DNA of 39,403 nucleotides from Bradyrhizobium sp. Leo170 (GCF_004296405.1 NZ_PSRR01000039.1:1-39403); one strand, 5' to 3'. Shown: positions 19,401 through 27,845, numbered from the stretch's first letter. The notes: generated by a model from the sequence alone, not told the origin. Translations and numbers: made by a program.

Positions 19401-19681
19401 CGCCGACCGGCATCGACAACAAGATCGTCTCGAACTGCACGACCCACTTTTATGGTCGCATGAGCTCGCCGGCAACGATCGCAGCCACCCGCGGCCTCCT
19501 CGAAGCAAAAGGAGGCGAGGGCGGGGAGGACGTCGCGCGGTTGATCCGCGGAGAGTTCTATTTTTCGACCGAGGCGGTTCCGCGCCCGATGCGCATTCGC
19601 ACGCCTATCTGTCTGACATGGCATCCGGCCAATCCGCTCACTGCGGCGGAAGTCGTGGAGAGAGCGCGGCGGGGAGAATGA
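16463..19681 (+). CDS. Large dual P-loop ATPase with C-terminal HerA/FtsK-like translocase domain
   Basis: This 1072-aa protein carries two separate ATPases. The N-terminal one has Walker A GGAGHGKT (64-71), Walker B-like TMIAVDQIDP (240-249) and a STAND/AAA-like body to about 400. A middle region (about 415-600) has mixed alpha/beta character and no known match, followed by a Pro/Ala/Thr-rich linker (about 600-665). The C-terminal ATPase (about 670-1060) has Walker A AGSGSGKT (697-704), Walker B LLVLDEAQNF (D942/E943) and ATQTP (977-981), as in HerA/DUF87 DNA-pumping ATPases. It is coupled to the two genes before it. HerA-type pumps often work with a nuclease, so a DNA-translocating defence or repair complex is inferred. 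Confidence 0.8.
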   Translation: MTELDVLREVDFNWARQLRSVWRDQAYSVSAIHQDVVEDVMAYFLRNTREPEPDNEPLGRVILGGAGHGKTHLVGELRRRVWEEDGTFILLDFVGVTDFWASAALGFLNSLQIRVDGRQIQYDRLIQKLISLLSLQSQLTEIAARYKGRPRELMAELVKTFITALTRRDRAKTQQHGDIVRALVMLISDDLECASIAHGWLQGMELDTANLRDLGFVALRKPPIEIVRGLSWLFSLVGPTMIAVDQIDPIISEASIERRQSGALTGAEQLETQSIIEKLVEGLMGLHEVKQRAVTIISSLDVSWEVLKSRSTVAVDARYRQPTRLNALSQPQMAQMLVAARLTPAYATVGFPAPYETWPFAPEAFGTAVGFTPRQLLKACDDHRQRCIAAGEVLICKSFGNQPVPAPPPPPSDLQAMFERARSAAVVDGLFEKANERRLADILAVTLDVYARQLNLPDDIDVASQQDPDQQRPSLHGRLTFTFRSEADREQHFCFRVISHGNAIAFQSRLRAAMTASGVDRALGFRHLFILRRDATPGGAKTKQLVEKFEQAGGKFVALSDDDLRTFMALNSMTERKPEGFDAWLRENKPLFETSLFRAAGLAPPAFLPSAPPPNGPGPDGTAADTTRDRAAATPSPAPSPRPMPGATASTSPHKPEPQETNAGRDIPLGHRYDRGTAGTPVKLAADLLPRHVAILAGSGSGKTVLLRRIVEEAALLGIPAIVLDTNNDLARLGDQWPAPPDGWTEDDAGKAARYGRNVDVTIWTPGRNAGRPMSLALLPDFAGLGDDEDERAQAIEMARATLAPFIGARGANAQLKEGVLADALRTFAREGGGSLERLIDTLSELPEEVSQIDGAPKLAAGMANLLRAAIATNPLLQSRGVPLDPEILFGTDPDRTRISVINFSGLASDEAKQSFVNQLQMSLFTWIKRHPSPTGRLLVLDEAQNFAPSMKTTPCKESTLALAAQARKYGLGMIFATQTPTGIDNKIVSNCTTHFYGRMSSPATIAATRGLLEAKGGEGGEDVARLIRGEFYFSTEAVPRPMRIRTPICLTWHPANPLTAAEVVERARRGE

Positions 19682-19702
19682 GCTAAGTGCGGCCAGCCGG
19701 CG

Positions 19703-20083
19703 CTAGCCGGCAAAATCCTCCGGCCGCAGTTCGATCGGCTTGCCGTGCGGGGTGCGGTCGGCGGCGTGGTCCCAGGCGTTGCGGTAGCGGTGCAGGGTCT
19801 CGGCGGTGGCGACGCCTTTTTCGGCGACGAGATGTTCCAGCGTCGCGAGCCAGTGGCGGTAATAGGTCTCGCCGGTGTCGGGATCGCCGGCCGCCTGCGC
19901 GCGCTTGATCTGGTCGGCGAGGGCTGCGGCCCATTCGTTCCAGGTGAACAGGCTGCGCTCATGCAATGTCAGCGCCATCGCAAAGGCCTGCGCCTCCCAG
20001 GGTTCGCGGAACACCGGGCCTTCATCGTCGCGCGGGATGCTCGGCACGGCGGCCGTGGCGCGCGCGGCTGCGGCGCCATCCAT
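19703..20083 (-). CDS. Nitrile hydratase accessory protein (P14K-type activator)
   Basis: This 126-aa protein resembles a shortened nitrile hydratase beta subunit N-terminus: FREPWEAQAFAMALTLHER, later FTWNEWAAALADQI and YYRHWLATLEHLVAEKG. Such proteins insert cobalt into the alpha subunit and help its cysteine oxidation. ATG 20083 overlaps the beta-subunit stop, so it is the third gene of the alpha-beta-accessory operon. The open frame extends upstream to 20659, but only inside the beta gene. A GCCGGC-GCTA-GCCGGC hairpin (19696-19711) spans its stop and may help to end transcription from both sides. Confidence 0.9.
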   Translation of the reverse strand: MDGAAAARATAAVPSIPRDDEGPVFREPWEAQAFAMALTLHERSLFTWNEWAAALADQIKRAQAAGDPDTGETYYRHWLATLEHLVAEKGVATAETLHRYRNAWDHAADRTPHGKPIELRPEDFAG

Positions 20084-20742
20084 CAGGCAGGCTCCAGATA
20101 TGGCTCGAAGGCGTCGATTGAAATCTTGACGGTCGGATCGGAGTCCGGCCCCCACAATTCGGTCCCGTCGAACACCACGGTGTAGAGCCACTGCGGGTTC
20201 TCGCCGGCTTCCGTTGCGGCCGAGTCCGGGAACACATGACAGCCATGGTCGCGCTCGACCATGCCGACATGGCCGCGCACATAGCGCGGCAGCCGGGTGT
20301 GCGTGAGGGGATGGATGTTCTTCGCGCGCACCTTGTCGCCCGGCTTGAACTTTGCGGGCACCGGCGCCGTGCGGCCGAACTTGCCGCGCACCATCACGCG
20401 CTCGACGTCGTCGAGCTCGAACTTGCCATGCTTGAGCGGCTTCGGCGGTTGCACCACATGGCCTGTGTCGACTTCCTCTTTTGCGATGAAGCCCTTGCCG
20501 ACCAACAGGTCCTCGAGACCGAGCAGCCACTTCCTGTAATAGGAACTGGCGAGATAGACGTGCGGCGGCAGGGTTTCGCGATAATAGCGCGAGGTGTCGA
20601 TATTGAACGCGCCGGCTGCGCCCATCGCGCGCACCATCGCCATCACCCGCGCTTCCCACGCAGCATGGAACATCGGCTCGTTCGGTTCGGGCTCGACCTT
20701 GCCGAACCCGTCCATGCCGCCCATGTCGTGCACGCCGTTCAT
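20083..20742 (-). CDS. nthB: Nitrile hydratase subunit beta
   Basis: This 219-aa subunit pairs with alpha to hydrate nitriles to amides in the cytoplasm. It starts [19 protein letters not shown], the hallmark beta N-terminus, and has [17 protein letters not shown] and [14 protein letters not shown]. The C-terminal SH3-like barrel includes [20 protein letters not shown], then [11 protein letters not shown] and [17 protein letters not shown] 20742 overlaps the alpha stop by four bases, and the accessory gene overlaps its own stop. Length and motifs are normal. Confidence 0.95.
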   Translation of the reverse strand: MNGVHDMGGMDGFGKVEPEPNEPMFHAAWEARVMAMVRAMGAAGAFNIDTSRYYRETLPPHVYLASSYYRKWLLGLEDLLVGKGFIAKEEVDTGHVVQPPKPLKHGKFELDDVERVMVRGKFGRTAPVPAKFKPGDKVRAKNIHPLTHTRLPRYVRGHVGMVERDHGCHVFPDSAATEAGENPQWLYTVVFDGTELWGPDSDPTVKISIDAFEPYLEPA

Positions 20743-21365
20743 GACGGCGCTCCCGGCCGCTTCGGAAATCCGGTGCCGATCATGGAGTCGCGCGTCACGA
20801 GGTCCGCAAGCTGCGCCTCGCTCCAGCCCTCCGTGCCTTCAGGCCGCATCGGCAGCACCAGGAAGCGCGTCTCGGCGGTCGAGTCCCAGACGCGGATTTC
20901 GATCTCCTTCGGCAAGGTCACGCCGAAATCGGCGAGCACGCCACGCGGGTCTTTCACCGCGCGCGAACGGTAGGGCGCGGCCTTGTACCAGACCGGCGGC
21001 AGGCCGAGCATTTCCCAGGGGTAGCAGGAGCACAGCGTGCACACGACCATGTTGTGGCGCGCCGCCGTGTTCTCGACCACGACGAGATGGTCGCCGACGC
21101 GGCTGACATGACCGAGCGTGCCGACGGCCTTACTGCCGTCCTCCAGCAGCGCCTTCTTGAACGCGGGATCCGTCCAGGCCTTGGCGACGACCCGCGCGCC
21201 GTTGTGGGGGCCGATCCGGGTCTCGTAGGCCTGGATGATGGCGTCCAGCGCGGCTGGCTCGACATAGCCCTTCTCGGTCAGGATCGTCTCGAGCGCGCGC
21301 ACGCGCAGCTCGGTCTCCGACAGTTCCGAATGGTCGTGGTCGTGATGATGATCGTGATCGCTCAT
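20739..21365 (-). CDS. nthA: Nitrile hydratase subunit alpha, cobalt type
   Basis: This 208-aa catalytic subunit has metal site [10 protein letters not shown], with Cys109, Cys112 and Cys114. Thr in CTLCSC marks the cobalt enzyme; iron enzymes have CSLCSC. Other family signatures are [31 protein letters not shown], less two residues at the end, and [20 protein letters not shown] 21365 is chosen; the open frame continues to 21443 but without family similarity. Residues 4-12 are HDHHHDHDH, which could bind metal. The gene is divergent from the enoyl-CoA hydratase gene across 80 nt. Confidence 0.95.
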   Translation of the reverse strand: MSDHDHHHDHDHSELSETELRVRALETILTEKGYVEPAALDAIIQAYETRIGPHNGARVVAKAWTDPAFKKALLEDGSKAVGTLGHVSRVGDHLVVVENTAARHNMVVCTLCSCYPWEMLGLPPVWYKAAPYRSRAVKDPRGVLADFGVTLPKEIEIRVWDSTAETRFLVLPMRPEGTEGWSEAQLADLVTRDSMIGTGFPKRPGAPS

Positions 21366-21445
21366 GCAATAAGCATAGGCGCAAAAAGCCTGATATGTCG
21401 AGGTGCAGACTCTGCTAGCATTTCGGCCATGACAGGGAGGCAATC

Positions 21446-22252
21446 GTGGCCGAATACGTAAAAATCGAGAAAGGGCTGGGTCCGGAGGGCCGTATCGCAG
21501 TCGTGCGCTTCGACCGCGGCGACGGCATCAATGCGCTGTCGCCGGAGGCGCTTCGCCAGCTCACCGATGCCGCGCGCAGCTTCGAGGATGACGGCGCGAC
21601 GTCCGTCGTCGTGCTCACCGGCGGCGCAAAATCCTTCAGCGCCGGCTTCGACCTCAAGGACGCCGAAGGCCGTTCGCGCCGCACCATGGACATCGGCACG
21701 CTGCGCCGCCACCTGAAACTGGGGCCGCGGCTGACGCGGGCCTGGCAGGACATGGAACAGGTCACGATCGGCGCGATCGAGGGCTTCTGCATCGGTGGCG
21801 GCGTGGCGCTGGCGGTTGCGCTCGACTTCCGCGTGATGGCGCGCGATGCCCATATGCGCGTGCCCGAGATCGGGCTCGGCATGAACATGAGCTGGCAGAG
21901 CGTGCCGCGCATGCTGCACCTGATGGGGCCGGCACGGACCAAGCAGGCCGTGATCCTCGCCGACGACCGCATCTCAGCCGCGGAGGCCTACGAATGGGGA
22001 TTGGTGGAGCAGGTGGCCGAGCCCGGCAAGGCGTTTGACGCCGCCATGGCGCTTGCGACAAAGGTCGCCGCGCAGCCACCGATCTCGGTCGCCATGACAA
22101 AGCTCACGGTCAACCGCCTCGCGCACGCGCTCGACGATCTGGCCAGCCATATGGACGTCGATCAGTTCGCGCTGGCGAGCCTGACCGAGGACCACAAGGA
22201 AGGCGTCGCGGCATTCCTGGAACGTCGGAAGCCGCGGTTCAGCGGACGATAG
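21446..22252 (+). CDS. Enoyl-CoA hydratase/isomerase family protein
   Basis: This 268-aa crotonase-fold enzyme starts with GTG 21446 after AGGGAGG. The oxyanion-hole motifs are FSAGFDLKD and [25 protein letters not shown] holds a Glu at the second catalytic position of crotonases. The first catalytic Glu of hydratases, normally in GGGCELA, is absent here (GGGVALA), so isomerase or another crotonase-type reaction is possible. The substrate cannot be told from sequence. It is divergent from the nitrile hydratase operon; whether the two work together is unknown. Confidence 0.9.
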   Translation: MAEYVKIEKGLGPEGRIAVVRFDRGDGINALSPEALRQLTDAARSFEDDGATSVVVLTGGAKSFSAGFDLKDAEGRSRRTMDIGTLRRHLKLGPRLTRAWQDMEQVTIGAIEGFCIGGGVALAVALDFRVMARDAHMRVPEIGLGMNMSWQSVPRMLHLMGPARTKQAVILADDRISAAEAYEWGLVEQVAEPGKAFDAAMALATKVAAQPPISVAMTKLTVNRLAHALDDLASHMDVDQFALASLTEDHKEGVAAFLERRKPRFSGR

Positions 22253-22261
22253 CGCTTCGGG

Positions 22262-22603
22262 CTACTTTCGTGACCCCGTCGTAGCATGCGCGTCAGTGGC
22301 CATTTCGAGGCAGGTCTGGAGCTCGACATAGCTCGGCGTACTGTCGATGCTGGACTCGCCGATGCATGCCGCCTTGTCTTTCGCTGTGAACTTGCTCCAT
22401 TGCCCGGCCACTTGCGTTCGGGCCTGCTCTTCGGCCTTCATGCAGGACTCCAGGGTCTCTCCGATCCCTACCGTCTCCGCAGTCTCCGCCTTGCAGATCC
22501 GGGCGATGTCAAATTTCGGCACAGCGTCCGCCGCGCGCACGCCGTGTGATGCTGCAATTGAAACGGCCGCGCCGAGCGCGGCAAAAATGATGAATTTGCG
22601 CAT
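22262..22603 (-). CDS. Small exported protein with four cysteines, unknown function
   Basis: ATG 22603 follows GGAGG at good spacing. Residues 1-25 (MRKFIIFAALGAAVSIAASH, then GVRA) form a signal peptide ending in a VRA-A site. The mature part of about 88 aa has four Cys (ICKAE, ESCMKAEE, AACIGESS, QTCLEMAT) that could make two disulfides. Its helical Cys spacing recalls small periplasmic proteins common in Bradyrhizobium. The open frame extends to 22681, but the signal peptide fixes the start. A FixK/FNR-type box lies upstream (22653-22666). The gene converges on the enoyl-CoA hydratase gene. Confidence 0.85.
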   Translation of the reverse strand: MRKFIIFAALGAAVSIAASHGVRAADAVPKFDIARICKAETAETVGIGETLESCMKAEEQARTQVAGQWSKFTAKDKAACIGESSIDSTPSYVELQTCLEMATDAHATTGSRK

Positions 22604-22652
22604 GTTCGACCTCCGGTCGTATCGATCATCATTAGAGAAGCTCGTTCGACGT

Positions 22653-22666
22653 TGACGAAGATCAAG
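22653..22666 (-). promoter_or_regulatory. FixK2/FNR-type box upstream of the exported protein gene
   Basis: TTGACGAAGATCAA matches TTG(A/C)-N6-(T/G)CAA perfectly. Read on the minus strand, GATGAT (4/6 to the -10 consensus) begins 21 nt past the box. That is close to the 22 nt expected for a site centred at -41.5. The implied start of transcription is about 15 nt before the ATG at 22603. Confidence 0.55.
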
Positions 22667-22701
22667 CGGCCGGCCGCGCACGTGATCGTGATTGTTCGCA
22701 T

Positions 22702-22806
22702 CGCCAGAGCGTTTTCGAGCGAAGTGGATGCCGGTTCGCGTGAAGAAAACGCGTCAAAACAATAATCTAGAGCTTCGGTTCTGATTCAATCAGAACCGAA
22801 GCTCTA
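22702..22806. repeat. Dispersed-type intergenic repeat with long palindrome
   Basis: The stretch has two nested inverted repeats. GCGTTTTC (22709-22716) pairs with GAAAACGC (22745-22752). A 19-bp perfect palindrome arm pair (22768-22786 with 22788-22806) has a single central base. The text (CCAGAGCGTTTTCGAGCGAA...) is one I remember as widespread between Bradyrhizobium genes; only one copy is in this window. Its right arm provides the TAG stop of the permease gene (22804-22806). It may also end transcription. Confidence 0.7.
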
Positions 22807-23931
22807 ATTCGACGCCGAGCTGAGCGTGGATCGGAAGCGCAGCAGCGACAGCATCAGGAACAGCGACGCGATGCCGGCGACGGCGAGGAATTGCGGCCAC
22901 ACCACATCGAGGCCGGCGCCGCGATAGAGGATCGCCTGGGCGAAGGAGACGAAGTGCGTCGAGGGCGATGCCTGCATCACGGTCGCGAGCCAGGGCGGCA
23001 TGCTCTCCAGCGGCGTGGCGCCGCCGGACAGGACGTTCATGGGAACGGCGACCAGCATGTAGAGCAGGCCGAGCTGCGGCATCGACCGCGCAACCGTGCC
23101 GAGAAACAGCCCTATCGCGGTCGCGAAGAAGAGATAGAGGATCGCTCCAAACATGAAGAGCGGGATCGAGCCGGCGATCGGTATCTTCAGCAGCAAGCGG
23201 ACCACCAGATAAAGCGATAGCCCGACCGCGACCGCAATGACGAACCCGTTGGCCCAGATCTTCGACATCGCGATCTCGAACGGGCTCAGCGGCATCACCA
23301 GGAGATGATCCATCGTGCCGTGCTCGCGCTCACGCACCAGCGCGGCGCCGGCGAGGATGATCGCGAGCATGGTGACGCTCGAGATGATGCCCATGACACT
23401 GGAGAACCAGGCCGTCGTCACGTTGGGATTGAACGCGATCCTGACCGCCAGGTTGACCGGCGAGTCCGGCACGCGTTCCACCTGCGACACGAATTGGGCG
23501 ATCTCGGTATTGATGATCTGTTGTGCGTAGCCCGACCCCAGGCCGGCCTGGATCATTGCGGTGGCATCGACATTGATCTGTAGTCCGGGCTGGCGCCCCG
23601 CCAAAACGTCGCGCTGGAAGTTCGGGGGAATATCGATGACAAAGGTGTATTTTCCGGTATTCATCAGGTGCTCGATATCGGCCTGCGCAATCGCCACCGG
23701 CTCCTTGAAATAGGGCATCAGGAACGCATGCGTGATCCGGCGGGATAATTCCGAGTGATCTTCATCGACCACCCCGATCGAGGCATGGAACACCTCCTGC
23801 GAATTGCTTTGCGCTTGGCTGATCACGGCAAGCGAGAACGAATAGACCACGAACCCGAGCAGCACCCAGTCGCTGAAGAAGCTTCGCAGCTCCTTGGTAC
23901 CGAGCCAGAAGATGTTGGAGAGGGAGCGCAT
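22804..23931 (-). CDS. ABC-2 type transporter permease (YhhJ-like)
   Basis: This 375-aa membrane protein has one N-terminal transmembrane segment (about 20-42), a long periplasmic region (about 45-175) and five or six segments after it (about 180-365). This is the ABC2_membrane_3 layout. The motif GAALVREREHGTMDHLLVMP is typical of the family. It is the last gene of an HlyD / RbbA-like / permease export operon, starting 4 nt after the rbbA-like stop. The stop codon lies in the flanking palindromic repeat. Family members work with an ATPase and membrane fusion protein to export hydrophobic compounds; the substrate here is unknown. Confidence 0.92.
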   Translation of the reverse strand: MRSLSNIFWLGTKELRSFFSDWVLLGFVVYSFSLAVISQAQSNSQEVFHASIGVVDEDHSELSRRITHAFLMPYFKEPVAIAQADIEHLMNTGKYTFVIDIPPNFQRDVLAGRQPGLQINVDATAMIQAGLGSGYAQQIINTEIAQFVSQVERVPDSPVNLAVRIAFNPNVTTAWFSSVMGIISSVTMLAIILAGAALVREREHGTMDHLLVMPLSPFEIAMSKIWANGFVIAVAVGLSLYLVVRLLLKIPIAGSIPLFMFGAILYLFFATAIGLFLGTVARSMPQLGLLYMLVAVPMNVLSGGATPLESMPPWLATVMQASPSTHFVSFAQAILYRGAGLDVVWPQFLAVAGIASLFLMLSLLRFRSTLSSASN

Positions 23932-23935
23932 CGTT

Positions 23936-26684
23936 TCATCGCTCCTGCTTGGGGAGCAGCAGCATGCTGAGCGACGTCAGCACAGGGACGAAGACGAGGA
24001 GCATGAGGATGCTCGAGCCGAGATCGGCAAGGCCCAGCCCCTTGGTGAAGGCGCCGACGCTGATCGGGCGGTAATAGCTCATCGGGAAGCACAGGCCGAT
24101 AAGCTGCGCCGAGCCTGACAGCGAAGAGACAGGCGTCATCATGCCCGAAAACTGCTGGGCCGGCAGGATGGTGAGGATCGCGGTGCCGAACAGCGCGGCG
24201 ATCTGGGTCGTGCAGAAAGTCGAGATCAGCATGCCGTAGCCGGTCGTCGTGAAGACGTAGATGATCGTGCCGGCAAGCACGGCCACGAAGCTGCCCTTCA
24301 GCGGTACGTTGAAAATGAAGACCGCCATCGCGAACATGATGATGAAATTGATCAGCGCGACGGCGACATAAGGAAGCTGCTTGCCGACGAGGAATTCCAG
24401 CCGCGTCACCGGGGTGACGTAGAGGTTGGTGATTGAGCCAAGCTCCTTCTCGCGAACGACTGCGAGCGCCATCAGGATGGCCGGAAACAGTGCGAGCATC
24501 ATTGCTAGTGTCGACGGCACCATGGCGTAGATGCTGTCAAAATCCTGATTGTACTTGAACCGGACTTCGATATTGGCGGGCAGAGGCGTTGCCGCCTGCG
24601 TCGTGTTCAGCACGGGATCGCTCAGATAGAGCTGGTGCATGCCCTGCAGGTAACCCCGAATGGTCGAGGCGCGGAACGGCATGGCGCCGTCGATCCATGC
24701 GGACACGTAGGCCGGCCGCCCGCGCTTGATGTCGAGGCCGAAGTTCGGCGGAATCTCGATGCTGACACTGATGTCCCCGTTCTTCAGCCGGCGATCGAGA
24801 TCGGCATAGTCGGTCAGCGGAGGCTTTTCGAGGAAATAGGGCGATCCTCTCAGCTCCGACAGATAGGCGCGGCTTTCGGGCGTCTGGTCGCGATCGAGGA
24901 CGGCAAAGCTGAGATTGTTGACGTCGGCCGAAATGCCGAAGCCGAACACGATCATCAGGAGCGCGGTGCCGAACAGGGCGAACATCAGCCGGATACGATC
25001 GCGCATCAGCTCAAGGCCCTCGCGGATCGTATAGGCGAACAGCCGCCGAAAGCTGAAAAAGGAACGTCGGTTCTCGCGGCCGACCGTCTTGTCCGGCGCG
25101 GCGGTTATCGCTTGCGGCTGGTCGAGAGTCACGGTCGAGGCCGCGCCCGGCTTTTCCTGCTCGAGGAAGCTGATGAACGCATCCTCCAGGCTCTTGGCGT
25201 TTCTCGCCTTAACCAATCCGGCCGGCGTTTCGGTGGCAAGCACGTGCCCTTCGTGCATCAGCGACAGCCGATCGCAGCGCGCCGCCTCGTTCATGAAATG
25301 CGTCGAGACGAAAATCGTCATCCCTTGATTGCGCGACAGGTCGATCAGAAGCTGCCAGAACTGGTCGCGCGCCAGCGGGTCGACGCCGGAGGTGGGCTCG
25401 TCCAGGATCAGAAGGTCGGGTTTGTGGACGACGGCAACCGCAAGCGACAGCCGCTGCCTGATCCCGAGCGGCAGCGAAGAGGCGAGATCATCGAGATAGT
25501 CGGCGAGATCGCATTTCTCGATCAGCTCCGCGATGCGCGCCTCGGCGAACGCCGGAGGAAGGTGAAACAGGCGCGCGTGCAGGACGAGGTTCTGGCGAAC
25601 CGTGAGTTCCCCGTAGAGCGAAAAGGATTGCGACATGTAACCGACACGGCGGCGCGCTTCGAGATCGCCGGCGCGCAGCACCTCGCCGAAGATCAGCGCC
25701 TCGCCCTCGGACGGCGACAGCAGTCCGGTGAGCATCTTCATCGTCGTCGTCTTGCCCGATCCGTTCGAGCCAACGAAGCCGAAGATCTCGCCGCGGCGGA
25801 TCGTGAAATTCACGCGGTCGACGGCGGTGAAGTCGCCGAACCGGCAGGTCAGGTCCTTGGCAACAATGATAGGCTCGGCGTGACCGTTGAGCGGCGGACC
25901 GATCGGCTTTTCGTTGCCGGCACGCTGTCGCTGCGGGAGCAGGGCGACGAAGGCGTCTTCGATCGATTCGGTGCCGGTTTGTTGTTTGAGATCGGCGGGC
26001 GAGCCGGTCGCGAGAATCTTGCCCTCGTTCATGGCCATCAGCCAATCGAACCGCTCGGCCTCTTCCATATAGGCGGTGGCGACGAGCACGCTCATTTTCG
26101 TCGTACGCCCCCTGATACGGTCGATGAGATCCCAGAACTGGCGGCGCGACAGCGGATCGAAGCCGGTCGTGGGCTCGTCGAGGATCAGGAGATCTGGGTC
26201 ATGGATCAGCGAGCAGCAGAGCCCGAGCTTCTGCCGCATTCCGCCCGAGAGCTTGCTGGCCGGCCGGTCGGCGAACGGCGCAAGCCCTGTGCTTTCCAGG
26301 AGCTCATTGATGCGCCATTCGCGCTCCTTGCGCGATTGCTCGAACAGCCGGGCGAAGAACTCGACATTCTCCTTAACGCTGAGGTCGGGATAGAGATTCT
26401 TGCCGAGCCCTTGCGGCATGTAGGCGATACGCGGACAGATCAGGGCGCGCTCGGCGGCCTTGGAGATGTCGGTGCCGAGCACGGCAACCGCGCCCTCCTG
26501 GATCTTCCGCGCGCCTGCGAGGATTGCGAGCAGGGAGGATTTGCCGACGCCGTCCGGCCCGATCAGGCCGACCAGGCAGGCGTCCGGCGGGAATGTCGGC
26601 CGATATGCAATCGAGCGCCGTCACCGAACCGTAACGATGGGACAGGGCTCGAACGATTGCGACCGGATCGTCGCCGCCGTTCAT
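23936..26684 (-). pseudogene. RbbA-like ABC transporter ATPase/permease fusion, frameshifted near the N-terminus
   Basis: From ATG 26684 the frame reads MNGGDDPVAIVRALSHRYGS and reaches DIPAG, then shifts. The family sequence continues in another frame as [16 protein letters not shown] (Walker A 1) and [16 protein letters not shown]. Removing one copy of the tandem CAGG-CAGG at 26573-26580 restores one frame of about 914 aa, normal for RbbA/YhiH. Intact parts include [24 protein letters not shown] (Walker A 2), two ILDEPT Walker B motifs and a C-terminal ABC-2 membrane domain. As written, translation from ATG 26684 stops at 26373. Re-initiation could make a protein lacking the first Walker A. 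A sequencing error is possible. Confidence 0.88.
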
Positions 26685-27772
26685 GGAGCACCCTGCAGCG
26701 TCGCCGGCCATGCAATCGCGGGATCCCAGCGGACATAGGCGACACCGGGAAGGCCACTTCTGACAGCGTCCGCACGCGCAAGCAGGCGTTCCGGGTCGAT
26801 GCGGACCCGGATACGGAACATCAGCTTGTCGCGCTCAGTCTTGGTCTCCACCGTCTTCGGCGTGAACTGCGCCTGGCTCGCGACGAACGAGACCTTCGCC
26901 GGGATCGGATGATCGGGGTAGGCGTCGAGAACGATGCGTGCGTCAGCGCCGACCTTCACCTTGCCGGCTTCCGTCGTCGGCAAATAGAGGTCCATGTAGA
27001 CGTAGGTCAGATCCAGCATCGTGAAGACCTTGCCGCCGGCCGCAAGGACTTCGCCGATATTGGTAAGGCGGTACTGGATCCGGCCCGCCTTCGGCGCCAC
27101 CAGCGTGTTGTCAGCGATCTGCACTCTGTAGAGGCCGGCATCGTGCTGAGCGGCTTCGAGCGCATGCTGCGTTTCGAGCACCCTGGCTTGCGCCGCGGCA
27201 AGCGCGCCATTGGCGGCGTCGAGCTGCTGCTTGCGCTGGTCCATCAATTCCTTGGTCGCCCAGCCGTTCTTGTGGAGGTATTCCGTCCGCTGGTTTTCCT
27301 GCTCGGCCAGCGTCTTCTGCGCCTGCTGCTGGGTAAGCACGGCCTGAGCCTCTTCAATGGCGCGCTGCGCCTGCCGGCCCTGTGCCACCGATTTCGAAAG
27401 CGACTGCTCGAGATCGCGCGTATCCATCCGCGCCACGACCTGTCCGGGCGCAACCATGTCGCCGATATCGGCCAACAGCTCGTACACGCGCCCGGCATAC
27501 TTCGTGCTGATGTCGATTTCATCAGCTTCGATGCGGCCATTGCCGACGCTGATGCCGACGGGCAGCGGCGGATGCGCCTGCTTCCAGATGTAATAGCCGC
27601 CGCCACCCGCGCCGAGCGCAACGAGGAGGAGCGCCGCCGCGATCCGCAAACCGCGCCGTTTGCCGTTTCGATGGACCGGCACGGGCAGATGCGAGGCGGG
27701 CGCAGGCGAGGGCGAATGAGGCACATCGCCGGATTGCGCGCCTCCTTTGATCTCTTCGATTTGATCTTGCAT
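26681..27772 (-). CDS. HlyD-family membrane fusion protein (YhiI-like)
   Basis: This 363-aa periplasmic adaptor links the inner-membrane transporter to an outer-membrane exit duct. A cytoplasmic N-terminus of about 40 residues precedes a single membrane anchor (about 43-65). The first biotinyl-lipoyl half contains GRVYELLADIGDMVAPGQVV. A Gln/Ala-rich coiled coil (about 120-215) and the second lipoyl half (NTLVAPKAGRIQYRL) follow, then a beta-barrel region. ATG 27772 is used. Its stop overlaps the rbbA-like ATG (ATGA, 26681-26684). It is first in the export operon, behind a FixK-type box at 27846-27859. Confidence 0.93.
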   Translation of the reverse strand: MQDQIEEIKGGAQSGDVPHSPSPAPASHLPVPVHRNGKRRGLRIAAALLLVALGAGGGGYYIWKQAHPPLPVGISVGNGRIEADEIDISTKYAGRVYELLADIGDMVAPGQVVARMDTRDLEQSLSKSVAQGRQAQRAIEEAQAVLTQQQAQKTLAEQENQRTEYLHKNGWATKELMDQRKQQLDAANGALAAAQARVLETQHALEAAQHDAGLYRVQIADNTLVAPKAGRIQYRLTNIGEVLAAGGKVFTMLDLTYVYMDLYLPTTEAGKVKVGADARIVLDAYPDHPIPAKVSFVASQAQFTPKTVETKTERDKLMFRIRVRIDPERLLARADAVRSGLPGVAYVRWDPAIAWPATLQGAP

Positions 27773-27773
27773 C

Positions 27774-27799
27774 GGTCAGTGCCTTGGTCAGTGCCTTGG
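27774..27799. repeat. Tandem 12-bp duplication at the hlyD-like ribosome site
   Basis: GGTCAGTGCCTT occurs twice in a row (27774-27785 and 27786-27797), followed by GG. On the minus strand this duplicates AAGGCACTGACC immediately before ATG 27772, so it doubles the only ribosome-site-like AAGG. The effect on translation is unknown. Confidence 0.75.
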
Positions 27800-27845
27800 G
27801 TTGCAGAGCTTGTCCGCAATCTTGCACCGCCGCATCCGCGGGCTG

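Noticed and set aside
14388..19702. Mobile-element boundaries around the nuclease-ATPase cassette
   Set aside because: No tRNA, integrase, insertion sequence, or matching direct repeats were found at either side; gain by homologous recombination cannot be excluded.
19696..19711. GCCGGC-GCTA-GCCGGC hairpin as a strong terminator
   Set aside because: The stem is only 6 bp and lacks a T-run downstream on either strand; it is mentioned only in the accessory-protein entry.
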